A DNA stretch of 64,000 nt. Source: Stomorhina lunata. Lineage: Eukaryota > Arthropoda > Insecta > Diptera > Rhiniidae. The stretch spans positions 160,328,486 to 160,392,485 of the forward strand of contig OW121740.1 of assembly GCA_933228675.1 (NCBI GenBank), written 5' to 3'. The first letter of the stretch is position 1. The number at the start of each line of letters is the position of its first letter. Positions 24,601 through 36,100 of this stretch are shown here, piece after piece. The notes beneath the pieces were generated by a model. That model ran no database searches, had not been told where the DNA came from, and saw only the letters and a list, made by a program, of their open reading frames with translations. The translations under genes and the position numbers were made by a program.

Positions 24601-27600
24601 TTTAATTCAAAACTTTCTGAAATCTTTTATAAAAATTTATCGTAAAAACTTTCGATGAAAAATTATCTGTAACAAAATTTTCCATAAAAAATGTTTATTC
24701 ATAAAACTTTCGATAAAAAATTTTGTTCGAAAAATTTTCTATAAAAATGTTTAGATAAAAATTTTCTATAAAAAATTAAATAAAGAATTTTATATGAAAA
24801 ATTTTCTATGATAATTTTCTATAAAAAATTTTTGTATGAAAAATTTTTGTGTAAAATTTTTATATAAAAAATTTTTGTATGAAAAATTTTTGTGTAAAAT
24901 TTTTATATAAAAAATTTTCTATAAAAATTTTTATATAAAAAATTTCTTCTAAAAAAATTTTTATTAAAAGTTTTCTATAAAATTTTGTATGTGAAAGATT
25001 TTCTATAAAATTTTTTTTATGAAAAATTTTCTACAAAAAATTTTTATACGAAAAAGTTTCTATAAAAATTTTTCTATGAAAAATGTTCTATAAAAATTTT
25101 TCTATAAAAAATTTTCTAAAAAAATTTTTCTTTAAAAAATTTTCTAAAAAAATGTTTCTATAAAAAATTTTCTAAAAAAATTTTTCTATGAAAAATGTTC
25201 TATAAAAATTTTTCTATGAAAAATTTTCGATAAAAATTTTTCCATGAAAAATTTTTCTATGAAAAATTTTTCTATGAAAAATTTTCGATAAAAATTTTTC
25301 TATGAAAAATTTTCGATAAAAATTTTTCTATGAAAAATTTTCGATAAAAATTTTTCTATGAAAAATTTTCGATAAAAATTTTTCTATGAAAAATTTTCGA
25401 TAAAAATTTTTCTATGAAAAATTTTCTATATAATTTTTCTATGAAAAATTTTCTATAAAAATTTTTCTATGAAAAATTTTCTATAAAAATTTTTCTATGA
25501 AAAATTTTCTATAAAAATTTTTCTATGAAAAATTTTCTATAAAAATTTTTCTATGAAAAATTTTCTATAAAAATTTTTCTATGAAAAATTTTCGATAAAA
25601 ATTTTTCTATGAAAAATTTTCGATAAAAATTTTTCTATGAAAAATTTTCGATAAAAATTTTTCTATGAAAAATTTTCGATAAAAATTTTTCTATAAAAAA
25701 TTTTCTAAAAAAATTTTTCTATGAAAAATTTTCGATAAAAATTTTTCTATGAAAAATTTTCGATTAAAATTTTTCTATGAAAAATTTTCGATAAAAATTT
25801 TTCTATGAAAAATTTTCGATAAAAATTTTTCTATGAAAAATTTTCGATAAAAATTTTTCTATGAAAAATTTTCGATAAAAATTTTTCTATGAAAAATTTT
25901 CGATAAAAATTTTTCTATGAAAAATTTTCGATAAAAATTTTTCTATGAAAAATTTTCGATAAAAATTTTTCCATGAAAAATTTTCGATAAAAATTTTTCC
26001 ATGAAAAATTTTCGATAAAAATTTTTCTATGAAAAATTTTCGATAAAAATTTTTCTATGAAAAATTTTCGATAAAAATTTTTCTATGAAAAATTTTCGAT
26101 AAAAATTTTTCTATGAAAAATTTTCGATAAAAATTTTTCTATGAAAAATTTTCGATAAAAATTTTTCTATGAAAAATTTTCGATAAAAATTTTTCTATGA
26201 AAAATTTTCGATAAAAATTTTTCTATGAAAAATTTTCGATAAAAATTTTTCTATGAAAAATTTTCGATAAAAATTTTTCTATGAAAAATTTTCGATAAAA
26301 ATTTTCGATAAAAATTTTTCTATGAAAAATTTTCGATAAAAATTTTTCTATGAAAAATTTTCGATAAAAATTTTTCTATGAAAAATTTTCGATAAAAATT
26401 TTTCTATGAAAAATTTTCGATAAAAATTTTTCTATGAAAAATTTTCGATAAAAATTTTTCTATGAAAAATTTTCGATAAAAATTTTTCTATGAAAAATTT
26501 TCTATAAAAATTTTTCTATGAAAAATTTTCTATAAAAATTTTTCTATGAAAAATTTTCTATAAAAATTTTTCTATGAAAAATTTTCTATAAAAATTTTTC
26601 TATGAAAAATTTTCTATAAAAATTTTTCTATGAAAAATTTTTTATAAAAATTTTTCTATGAAAAATTTTCTATAAAAATTTTTCTATGAAAAATTTTCTA
26701 TAAAAATTTTTCTATGAAAAATTTTCTATAAAAATTTTTCTATGAAAAATTTTCTATAAAAATTTTTCTATGAAAAATTTTCTATAAAAATTTTTCTATG
26801 AAAAATTTTCTATAAAAATTTTTCTATGAAAAATTTTCTATAAAAATTTTTCTATGAAAAATTTTCTATAAAAATTTTTCTATGAAAAATTTTCTATAAA
26901 AATTTTTCTATGAAAAATTTTCTATAAAAATTTTTCTATGAAAAATTTTCTATAAAAATTTTTCTATGAAAAATTTTCTATAAAAATTTTTCTATGAAAA
27001 ATTTTCGATAAAAATTTTCGATAAAAATTTTTCTATGAAAAATTTTCGATAAAAATTTTTCTATGAAAAATTTTCGATAAAAATTTTTCTATGAAAAATT
27101 TTCGATAAAAATTTTTCTATGAAAAATTTTCGATAAAAATTTTTCTATGAAAAATTTTCGATAAAAATTTTTCTATGAAAAATTTTCGATAAAAATTTTT
27201 ATATGAAAAATTTTCTATAAAAATTTTTATATGAAAAATTTTCTATAAAAATTTTTCTATGAAAAATTTTCTATAAAAATTTTTCTATGAAAAATTTTCT
27301 ATAAAAATTTTTCTATGAAAAATTTTCTATAAAAATTTTTCTATGAAAAATTTTCTATAAAAATTTTTCTATGAAAAATTTTCTATAAAAATTTTTCTAT
27401 GAAAAATTTTCTATAAAAATTTTCTATAAAAATTTTTCTATGAAAAATTTTCTATAAAAATTTTTCTATGAAAAATTTTCTATAAAAATTTTTCTATGAA
27501 AAATTTTCTATAAAAATTTTTCTATGAAAAATTTTCTATAAAAATTTTTCTATGAAAAATTTTCTATGAAAAATTTTTCTATGAAAAATTTTCTATGAAA

Positions 27601-28055
27601 AATTTTTCTATGAAAAATTTTCTATAAAAATTTTTCTATAAAAAATTTTCTATAAAAGTTTTTTTATGAAAAATTTTCTATAAAAGTTTTTTTATAAAAG
27701 TTTTTTTATAAAAAATTTTCTATAAAAATTTTTCTATAAAAATTATTCTATGAAAGATTTTCTATGAAAGATTTTCTATAAAAATTTTTCTATGAAAAAT
27801 TTTCTATAAAAATTTTTCTATGAAAAATTTTCTATAAAAATTTTTCTATGAAAAATTTTCTATAAAAATTTTTCTATGAAAAATTTTCTATAAAAATTTT
27901 TCTATGAAAAATTTTCTATCAAAATTTTTATATAAAACATATTCTATAAAAATTTTTCTATGAAAAATTTTCTATAAAAATTTTTCAATGAAAAATATTC
28001 TATCAAAATTAAATTTTTCTATGAAAAATTTTCTATAAAAATTTTTCTATTGAAA
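24601..28055. repeat. 28-bp minisatellite, TTTTCTATGAAAAA unit, ~120 copies
   Basis: Units are two 14-mers, TTTTCTATGAAAAA and TTTTCTATAAAAAT, with a widespread variant of the second, TTTTCGATAAAAAT. The two variants occur in blocks, not at random: CGATA dominates at about 25225-25425, 25590-26490 and 27000-27190; CTATA dominates at about 25430-25590, 26500-26995 and 27215-27930. Two shortened units TTTTCGATAAAAATTTTCGA occur 712 bp apart at about 26291 and 27003. Left and right margins are degenerate. Confidence 0.95.
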
Positions 28056-28080
28056 ACGTTGTCCAAAAATTTGTGTAACT

Positions 28081-28130
28081 TAAAATTGTCTATAGAAAAA
28101 GCTGTGCAACATAAGTTTTGCTATAAAAAA
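28081..28130 (-). repeat. Lone unit of the TTGCACAAC family in the array margin
   Basis: CTATAGAAAAAGCTGTGCAA followed by CATAAGTTTTGCTATA is one and a half units of the inverted family seen at 16771-17920, embedded at the degraded edge of the 28-bp array. It links the two families physically. Confidence 0.75.
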
Positions 28131-28218
28131 TTTTCAATCAAAAAATTTGTATACGAAAGTTTTTGTATTAAAAATTTTCCAGATGAATATACTTTATTAT
28201 ATAAAATTCTTTATAGTT

Positions 28219-28342
28219 AAATCGGCTTAGGGAGTGTCTGAGTAGGTGGGTGCGTTTGCCTTATGGTGTATGTTAGACCACTATAAAATATGCGTTACAT
28301 AAACTTATCATATGCACATTTTCACCTATGGTGTAGGGTGTA
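28219..28342 (-). mobile_element. Eroded DINE-1/INE-1-like (Helitron-related) 5' fragment
   Basis: In reverse complement this reads like the first ~125 bp of the copies at 47203-47985 and 59705-60520: a CACC...GGTG-type hairpin region, GTTTATGTAACGCATA and a CACTCCCTAAGCC stretch match their TTTGTAACGCATAGAAATA and CTTAGAATCACTCCCTGAG. It is strongly diverged and lacks the 3' part. Confidence 0.6.
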
Positions 28343-28345
28343 CAA

Positions 28346-28904
28346 ATTTCTATGAGAGACTTTCTAAATCAAATTTTTTTTTTATAAAAATTAATTATTT
28401 AAAAAATTTCCTTTCCCCAATTTTTTTCAAATTTCATTATTACTTTTTACCTTTAGACTCACTCACATAATTCATTCACAAAGCCCTTCAGTCACTAGTT
28501 ACTCCCATACTGTAGACAGCTCTTCATTATTTAAAAAATGGAAACTTTTTAACTATTTTGTTTTTTATAAATATTTTATATTCAAATTATACTTAAACTT
28601 AAATTATGACTTTAGCAAAAAACCAACAAATGAAAAAGGAAACAACAGCAGCTCCAATTTGTTGCTTTCGTTCCCTTCTTTGCCACAGAAACTGTTACTA
28701 CGTGATGATTTTGATTTTCATATCGAGTAAGTTCTTTTTTTTTTGCTGGCAACATATAATTTTTTGTTGTTAAATAGCCTGAAGATTTTGTATGTATGTA
28801 TTTATATAAATTTTATTTTGTGTAAAATTTTGCATTTCGGTTGATTGCATCAATGTTGTAACTTATGGGTATTTCTTGTTGTGAGTTTGAACATTTGTAG
28901 TAAA
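28346..28904. other. Unique AT-rich spacer
   Basis: Non-array DNA with a donor-like CGA|GTAAGT at about 28725-28733 but no supported exon. Nothing else recognised. Confidence 0.45.
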
Positions 28905-29158
28905 GGCAGACTGAAGGTCGGATGGATGGAAGAACGTATGGTTAAAGGACTGATGGAAGGATGGTTGAATGAGACAGAAGAACGGACTGATGAAGGAACG
29001 GACTCAAGGACGGACAGATGGATGGACGGAAGTACGGACTGATGGATGGACGGATGGAAAGACGGATGGATGAAAGAGTCGATGGGTGGATGGATGGATG
29101 GACGGATAATTGGACTAAAGGACGGACAGATGGATGGATGATCGGACTGACGGACTCT
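28905..29158 (+). repeat. GGAT/GGAC/GGAA tetranucleotide microsatellite
   Basis: Imperfect tetranucleotide repeat dominated by GATG, GACG and GAAG units (GATGGATGGATGGACGGAT near 29086). Open frames over it (Asp/Gly/Arg/Thr/Trp-rich) are repeat translations. Its right end runs straight into a 31-bp array. Confidence 0.85.
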
Positions 29159-29159
29159 T

Positions 29160-31110
29160 GTTTTTATAGGAAATTTTTAAAAAATTTCTTATTTTTATAA
29201 GAAATTGTTCAAAAATTTCTTATTTGTATAGGAAATTTTTAAAAAATTCTTATTTTTATAGGAAATTTTTTCAAAAATTTCTTATTTTTATAGGAAACTT
29301 TTCAAAAATTTCTTATTTTATAAGAAATTTTTCAAACATTTTCTTTTCTCACAGGAAATTTTTAACAAATTTCTTATTTTTATAGGAAATTTTTCAAAAA
29401 TTTCTTTCAAAAATGTTCTTATTTTTACAGGAAATTTAAAAAAAAATCTTACTTTTATAGGAAATTTTTCAAAAATTTCTTATTTTTGTAGGAAATTTTT
29501 AAAAATTTCTTATTTTTGTAGGAAATTTTTTTAAAATTTCTTATTTTTGTAGGAAATTTTTCAAAAATTTCTTATTTTTATAATAAATTATTCAAAAATT
29601 TCTTATTTTTGTAGGAAATTTTTCAAAAACTTCTTATTTTTGTAAAATATTTTTTCAAAAATTTCTTATTTTTATAGGAAATTTTTCAAAAATTTCTTAT
29701 TTTTATAAGAAATTTTTCAAAAATTTCTTAATTTTATATGAAATTTTTCTAGGAAATTTTTTAAAAGATTCTTTTTTTATAGAAAATTTTTCATATATTT
29801 CATATTTTGATAGGAAATTTTTCAAAAATTTCATATTTTTAAAGGAAATTTTTCAAAAATATCTTATTTCTATAGGAAATTTTTCAAAAATATCTAATTT
29901 TATAGGAAATTTTTCAAAAGTTTCTTATTTTTATAGGAAATTTTTCAAAAATTTCTTATTTTTATAGGAAATTTTTCAAAAAGTTCTAATTTTTATAGGA
30001 AATTTTACAAATTTTTTTATTTTTATAGGAACTTTTTCAAAAATTTATTATTTTTATAGGAAATTTTTTAAAAATTTATTATTTTTATAGGAAATTTTTC
30101 AAAAATTTATTATTTTTATAGGAAATTTATCAAAAATTTCTTATTTTAATAGGAAATTTTTAAAAAATTTCTTATTTTTTAGGAAAATTTTCAAAAGATT
30201 ATTTTTTTATAGAAAATTTTTCATAAATTTCTTATTTTTATAGGAAATTTTTCAAAAATTTCTTATTTTTATAGGAAATTGTTCAAAAATTTGTTATTTT
30301 TATAGGAAATTTTTCAAAAATCTCTTATTTTATAGGAAATTTTTCAAAAATTACTTATATTTATAAGAAATTCTTCAAACATTTTTTATTTTTATAGGAA
30401 ATTTTTCAAAAATTTCTTATTTTTATAGGAAATTTTTCAAAAATTTCTTATTTTTATAGGAAATTTTTCAAAAATTTCTTATTTTTATAGGAAATTTTTC
30501 AAAAATTTCTTATTTTTATAGGAAATTTTTCAAAAATTTCTTATTTTTATAGGAAATTTTTCAAAAATTTCTTATTTTTATAGGAAATTTTTCAAAAATT
30601 TCTTATTTTTATAATAAATTATTAAAAAATTTCTTATTTTTGTAGGAAATTTTTCAAAAATTTCTTATTTCTATAGGAAATTTTTTTAAAAATATCTTAT
30701 TTTTATAGGAAATTTTTCAAAAATTTCTTATTTTTATAGGAAATTTTTCAAAAATTTCATATTTTTATAGGAAATTTTTCAAAAAGTTCTAATTTTTATA
30801 GGAACTTTTAAAAAAATTTTTTATTTTTATAGGAAATTTTTCAAAAATTTATTATTTTTATAGGAAATTTTTCAAAAATTTTTCAAAAATTTCTTATTTT
30901 TATAGGAAATTTTTCAAAAATTTTTCAAAAATTTCTTATTTTTATAGGAAATTTTTCAAAAATTTCTTAATTTTATAGGAAATTTTTAAACATTTCTTAA
31001 TCTTATAGGAAATTTTTCAAAAATTTCTTATTTTTATAGGAAATTTTTAAAAAATTTCTTAGTTTTATAGGAAACTTTTCAAAAATTTCTTATTTTTATA
31101 GGAAATTTTT
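29160..31110 (+). repeat. 31-bp minisatellite, CTTATTTTTATAGG unit, second array
   Basis: About 63 units of the same sequence and orientation as 9390-12005. The block at about 30395-30620 is nearly perfect; elsewhere units carry scattered changes and there are short insertions of CAAAAATTTTT (about 30870 and 30915). Confidence 0.95.
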
Positions 31111-31182
31111 CACCCACTATTTTTCAAAAACTTTGAACTTCATTTTCAGGGGCCAACAAAAAATACCATTTTTATTTGAATA

Positions 31183-31221
31183 GATATGAAGCCGCTCTTT
31201 TTAAATGAGCGGCTACATATC
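31183..31221. other. 15-bp GC-rich hairpin
   Basis: GATATGAAGCCGCTC (31183-31197) pairs with GAGCGGCTACATATC (31207-31221) with a single A-A mismatch around a 9-nt AT loop. It is conspicuously GC-rich for its setting. Too short for a microRNA precursor; it could be a hairpin MITE relic or a transcribed stem-loop. Confidence 0.7.
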
Positions 31222-31618
31222 ATATAAAACTAAATTTTTACCAAAAAAAAAAAAAAAAATAAGTATTGCATTATTTATTATCCATTTATTCAAAGAAAAA
31301 AGGAATACTGTTTTTTTTTGAGCAAATGTGGCTAAAATTAAATTTTTTGGCTTAATAAAATTATGATTTATAAAGCAGAAAAAAATTTATTGAAATACAA
31401 TTTTTAACTATTTTATTTGTTTAATTAAACATTTCAATGTTTTCCGCAGGGAAATCAATTAAAAAGAGTTTATGTTGTTGAATGGCAAAAAAAAAAAATA
31501 TGATTGATTAAAATAATATGAGCAATCATATAAAAAATTTAACTTTTAATTTAGCTCTTAGCTAAGAAATATAAAATTTTTTAAACATTTGTCTTGTTTT
31601 ACTTAAAAATTATATTAA

Positions 31619-31662
31619 CTAATTTTTCATAAAAATTTTATATCTTTTCTTTTTAGGTAAGT
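31619..31662 (+). promoter_or_regulatory. Candidate recursive-splicing ratchet point (zero-length exon)
   Basis: A branch-point-like CTAAT (31619-31623) is followed by the pyrimidine tract TTTTCTTTTTAG ending at 31656, and directly by a perfect donor GTAAGT at 31657-31662. Juxtaposed 3' and 5' splice sites of this form mark recursive splice sites in long fly introns (well documented in Drosophila). The A at 31622 is 34 nt from the AG, a normal distance. A second GTAAGT at 31700-31705 could define a 43-nt recursive-splice exon. The host gene is not visible in the window; the inference is a long + strand intron spanning this point. Confidence 0.5.
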
Positions 31663-32330
31663 TTTTAATTAGAGCTAATGATTTTCGGAACTAATTTAAG
31701 TAAGTAAAAACTTTTAAAAACTTGTTTTATAAAATCTCAAAAGACCCATTGTGCACATTTTGCAAAGTCCTTTTAAAAACGAATTTGCATAACAAGAACA
31801 GTCTCTGCTCCTAACTCTTTTTTATTTTCTTATCCCTTATTCATCTTTTTGCTACTGCAATATTTTTTTCTGTCAACTAGCTTCCAGCATTTTACTCACT
31901 AAAATACTATTTTAAATAAAACTCTGTTACTTTTCAAATTTTGTGGGTTTCTTTTTTTCCTGTGAAATTCTTGAACGTACATAATCTGTTTAAATACAAT
32001 TTTTTTCACTGCAATTCATGTACCAAAACTTTTTTTGAAAGCAGCAGAAGGGATATGTATTCAACAGACGGAAAGAAAAGCTACTGGAAAGTATCAGTAT
32101 TTACACAGGAATTGCATTGTTTGGCAACATAATGAATATTTAACAAATTTTTTTGGTTTAGTTTTATACGCAGTTGTAAGAAAAAACGCTAAAATATTCA
32201 AACTGTAAATTGATAGTTATGTATCTACTGTATATATGCAGTACAGTCAGTTATCTAGACTAATGGAAGCTATTATTAAATTTGAAAGCCTGTTATCCAG
32301 AATATTGAAGTCTATTGAAGACCCACAAAA

Positions 32331-32600
32331 ATAATCCAAGAATCTGGGCTATCATGAACGATAAACACAGAAGTGTATATAACGAAGTGTCTCTAAAAAC
32401 GGCTTTTACGGTTTCTAAAACAGCACAAAGTGCCTACATATTATCCAAAGGCAATGTTCAGAAAGACAGAACAAAAAGCAAAAACAGAATAAAATCCCCA
32501 TGAAAAGTTGTACCAAGAGAATCCAAGCATTTAGACCATCATTACCAATAAGCACAGAATTTTATATAACAGAGTGTCTATAAAACAGCTTTAACAATAA
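32331..32600 (+). repeat. Diverged direct duplication, ~189-bp spacing
   Basis: AATCCAAGAATCTGGGCTAT at 32331 and AATCCAAGCATTTAGACCAT at about 32520 start two segments that stay alignable for about 75 bp, through GATAAACACAGAAGTGTATA / AATAAGCACAGAATTTTATA and the GTGTCT...AACGGCTTT / AACAGCTTT stretch. This is an old tandem duplication of an otherwise unrecognised sequence. Confidence 0.6.
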
Positions 32601-33016
32601 CGGAGATTTACTACATATTTCTTACCAAATATAACATCAACCCAAAATCAAGAAATGGTACTTGATTGCTATTTAAAAATTAAAAAAAAATGTTATCACA
32701 ACTGCCCAGAACTTAGGAATATGAGAAGGTACTGAAGCACATTGATCATAACCGAATCCAATGGGTTACATTTATATGTTCTTAAGAGAGGCAGAAATCT
32801 AGCTTCCTTCCTTCTATCTGGAAATGATTAGAGGCATGTACACACGCGAAAGTTCTTTAGGAACTAGTAAGATAGTCTTACTAAACCGTCTTCTATATAG
32901 TCCCTTGATATGTTCCTTTGGCCTAGCACCGACAAAAGATAGATGAAGCGTAATCTCAAACTGCTGAGTCCTACATACAATGCATTATTCTTAACTGCTA
33001 ATTAATTTCTAACAGC

Positions 33017-33111
33017 TGAGTCATTTCAAATTGCTGAGTCATCTTAAATCGCTGAGTCATCATGAACAGAGTCATCTGCAACAACAAGTGTCATATTGCA
33101 CTACTGAGTCA
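33017..33111 (+). promoter_or_regulatory. Cluster of TGAGTCA (AP-1-like) motifs
   Basis: Perfect TGAGTCA heptamers occur at 33017-33023, 33035-33041, 33053-33059 (18 bp apart, in an 18-bp tandem repeat) and 33105-33111, with near matches at about 32965 and 33067. TGAGTCA is the AP-1 (Jun/Fos) consensus. The run directly abuts the second 12-bp satellite. It may be simply a short tandem repeat that happens to contain the motif. Confidence 0.45.
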
Positions 33112-33141
33112 TCCTGAACTGCTGAAAATTTTCGAACTAAA

Positions 33142-36100
33142 TCTTAGTCTGTGTCTTAGTCTATGCGTTAGCCTATGTCTTAGTCTATGTCTTAGCCTAT
33201 GTCTTAGTCTATGTCTTAGTCTATGTCTTAGTCTATGTCTTAGTCTATGTCTTAGTCTATGTCTTAGTCTATGTCTTAGTCTATGTCTTAGTCTATGTCT
33301 TAGTCTATGTCTTAGTCTATGTCTTAGTCTATGTCTTAGTCTATGTCTTAGTCTATGTCTTAGTCTATGTCTTAGTCTATGTCTTAGTCTATGTCTTAGT
33401 CTATGTCTTAGTCTATGTCTTAGTCTATGTCTTAGTCTATGTCTTAGTCTATGTCTTAGTCTATGTCTTAGTCTATGTCTTAGTCTATGTCTTAGTCTAT
33501 GTCTTAGTCTATGTCTTAGTCTATGTCTTAGTCTATGTCTTAGTCTATGTCTTAGTCTATGTCTTAGTCTGTGTCTTAGTCTGTGTCTTAGTCTATGTCT
33601 TAGTCTATGTCTTAGTCTATGTCTTAGTCTATGTCTTAGTCTATGTCTTAGTCTATGTCTTAGTCTATGTCTTAGTCTATGTCTTAGTCTATGTCTTAGT
33701 CTATGTCTTAGTCTATGTCTTAGTCTATGTCTTAGTCTATGTCTTAGTCTATGTCTTAGTCTATGTCTTAGTCTATGTCTTAGTCTATGTCTTAGTCTAT
33801 GTCTTAGTCTATGTCTTAGTCTATGTCTTAGTCTATGTCTTAGTCTATGTCTTAGTCTATGTCTTAGTCTATGTCTTAGTCTATGTATTAGTCTATGTCT
33901 TAGTCTATGTCTTAGTCTATGTCTTAGTCTATGTCTTAGTCTATGTCTTAGTCTATGTCTTAGTCTATGTCTTAGTCTATGTCTTAGTCTATGTCTTAGT
34001 CTATGTCTTAGTCTATGTCTTAGTCTATGTCTTAGTCTATGTCTTAGTCTATGTCTTAGTCTATGTCTTAGTCTATGTCTTAGTCTATGTCTTAGTCTAT
34101 GTCTTAGTCTATGTCTTAGTCTATGTCTTAGTCTATGTCTTAGTCTATGTCTTAGTCTATGTCTTAGTCTATGTCTTAGTCTATGTCTTAGTCTATGTCT
34201 TAGTCTATGTCTTAGTCTATGTCTTAGTCTATGTCTTAGTCTATGTCTTAGTCTATGTCTTAGTCTATGTCTTAGTCTATGTCTTAGTCTATGTCTTAGT
34301 CTATGTCTTAGTCTATGTCTTAGTCTATGTCTTAGTCTATGTCTTAGTCTATGTCTTAGTCTATGTCTTAGTCTATGTCTTAGTCTATGTCTTAGTCTAT
34401 GTCTTAGTCTATGTCTTAGTCTATGTCTTAGTCTATGTCTTAGTCTATGTCTTAGTCTATGTCTTAGTCTATGTCTTAGTCTATGTCTTAGTCTATGTCT
34501 TAGTCTATGTCTTAGTCTATGTCTTAGTCTATGTCTTAGTCTATGTCTTAGTCTATGTCTTAGTCTATGTCTTAGTCTATGTCTTAGTCTATGTCTTAGT
34601 CTATGTCTTAGTCTATGTCTTAGTCTATGTCTTAGTCTATGTCTTAGTCTATGTCTTAGTCTATGTCTTAGTCTATGTCTTAGTCTATGTCTTAGTCTAT
34701 GTCTTAGTCTATGTCTTAGTCTATGTCTTAGTCTATGTCTTAGTCTATGTTTTAGTCTATGTCTTAGTCTATGTCTTAGTCTATGTCTTAGTCTATGTCT
34801 TAGTCTATGTCTTAGTCTATGTCTTAGTCTATGTCTTAGTCTATGTCTTAGTCTATGTCTTAGTCTATGTCTTAGTCTATGTCTTAGTCTATGTCTTAGT
34901 CTATGTCTCAGTCTATGTCTTAGTCTATGTCTTAGTCTATGTCTTAGTCTATGTCTTAGTCTATGTCTTAGTCTATGTCTTAGTCTATGTCTTAGTCTAT
35001 GTCTTAGTCTATGTCTTAGTCTATGTCTTAGTCTATGTCTTAGTCTATGTCTTAGTCTATGTCTTAGTCTATGTCTTAGTCTATGTCTTAATCTATGTCT
35101 TAGTCTATGTCTTAGTCTATGTCTTAGTCTATGTCTTAGTCTATGTCTTAGTCTATGTCTTAGTCTATGTCTTAGTCTATGTCTTAGTCTATGTCTTAGT
35201 CTATGTCTTAGTCTATGTCTTAGTCTATGTCTTAGTCTATGTCTTAGTCTATGTCTTAGTCTATGTCTTAGTCTATGTCTTAGTCTATGTCTTAGTCTAT
35301 GTCTTAGTCTATGTCTTAGTCTATGTCTTAGTCTATGTCTTAGTCTATGTCTTAGTCTATGTCTTAGTCTATGTCTTAGTCTATGTCTTAGTCTATGTCT
35401 TAGTCTATGTCTTAGTCTATGTCTTAGTCTATGTCTTAGTCTATGTCTTAGTCTATGTCTTAGTCTATGTCTTAGTCTATGTCTTAGTCTATGTCTTAGT
35501 CTATGTCTTAGTCTATGTCTTAGTCTATGTCTTAGTCTATGTCTTAGTCTATGTCTTAGTCTATGTCTTAGTCTATGTCTTAGTCTATGTCTTAGTCTAT
35601 GTCTTAGTCTATGTCTTAGTCTATGTCTTAGTCTATGTCTTAGTCTATGTCTTAGTCTATGTCTTAGTCTATGTCTTAGTCTATGTCTTAGTCTATGTCT
35701 TAGTCTATGTCTTAGTCTATGTCTTAGTCTATGTCTTAGTCTATGTCTTAGTCTATGTCTTAGTCTATGTCTTAGTCTATGTCTTAGTCTATGTCTTAGT
35801 CTATGTCTTAGTCTATGTCTTAGTCTATGTCTTAGTCTATGTCTTAGTCTATGTCTTAGTCTATGTCTTAGTCTATGTCTTAGTCTATGTCTTAGTCTAT
35901 GTCTTAGTCTATGTCTTAGTCTATGTCTTAGTCTATGTCTTAGTCTCTGTCTTAGTCTATGTCTTAGTCTATGTCTTAGTCTATGTCTTAGTCTTAGTCT
36001 ATGTCTTAGTCTATGTCTTAGTCTATATCTTAGTCTATGTCTTAGTCTATGTCTTAGTCTATGCCTTAGTCTATGTCTTAGTCTATGTCTTAGTCTATGT

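Larger units (their letters stand above)
31111..33141. other. Unique island with splice-like, hairpin and duplicated elements
   Basis: Non-array DNA. It contains a near-perfect hairpin (31183-31221), the ratchet-point-like splice site (31656/31657), a diverged ~190-bp direct duplication (32331-32600) and a cluster of TGAGTCA motifs (33017-33111), each listed separately. No complete gene is recognised; the frames at 31941-32132 and 32315-32503 show no known domain. Confidence 0.5.

Noticed and set aside
28845..29200. Two frames rich in Trp-Met-Asp-Gly/Arg-Thr-Asp
   Set aside because: Translation of the GGAT/GGAC tetranucleotide repeat.
31183..31221. microRNA precursor
   Set aside because: The stem is only 15 bp and does not extend; too short for a Drosha/Dicer substrate.
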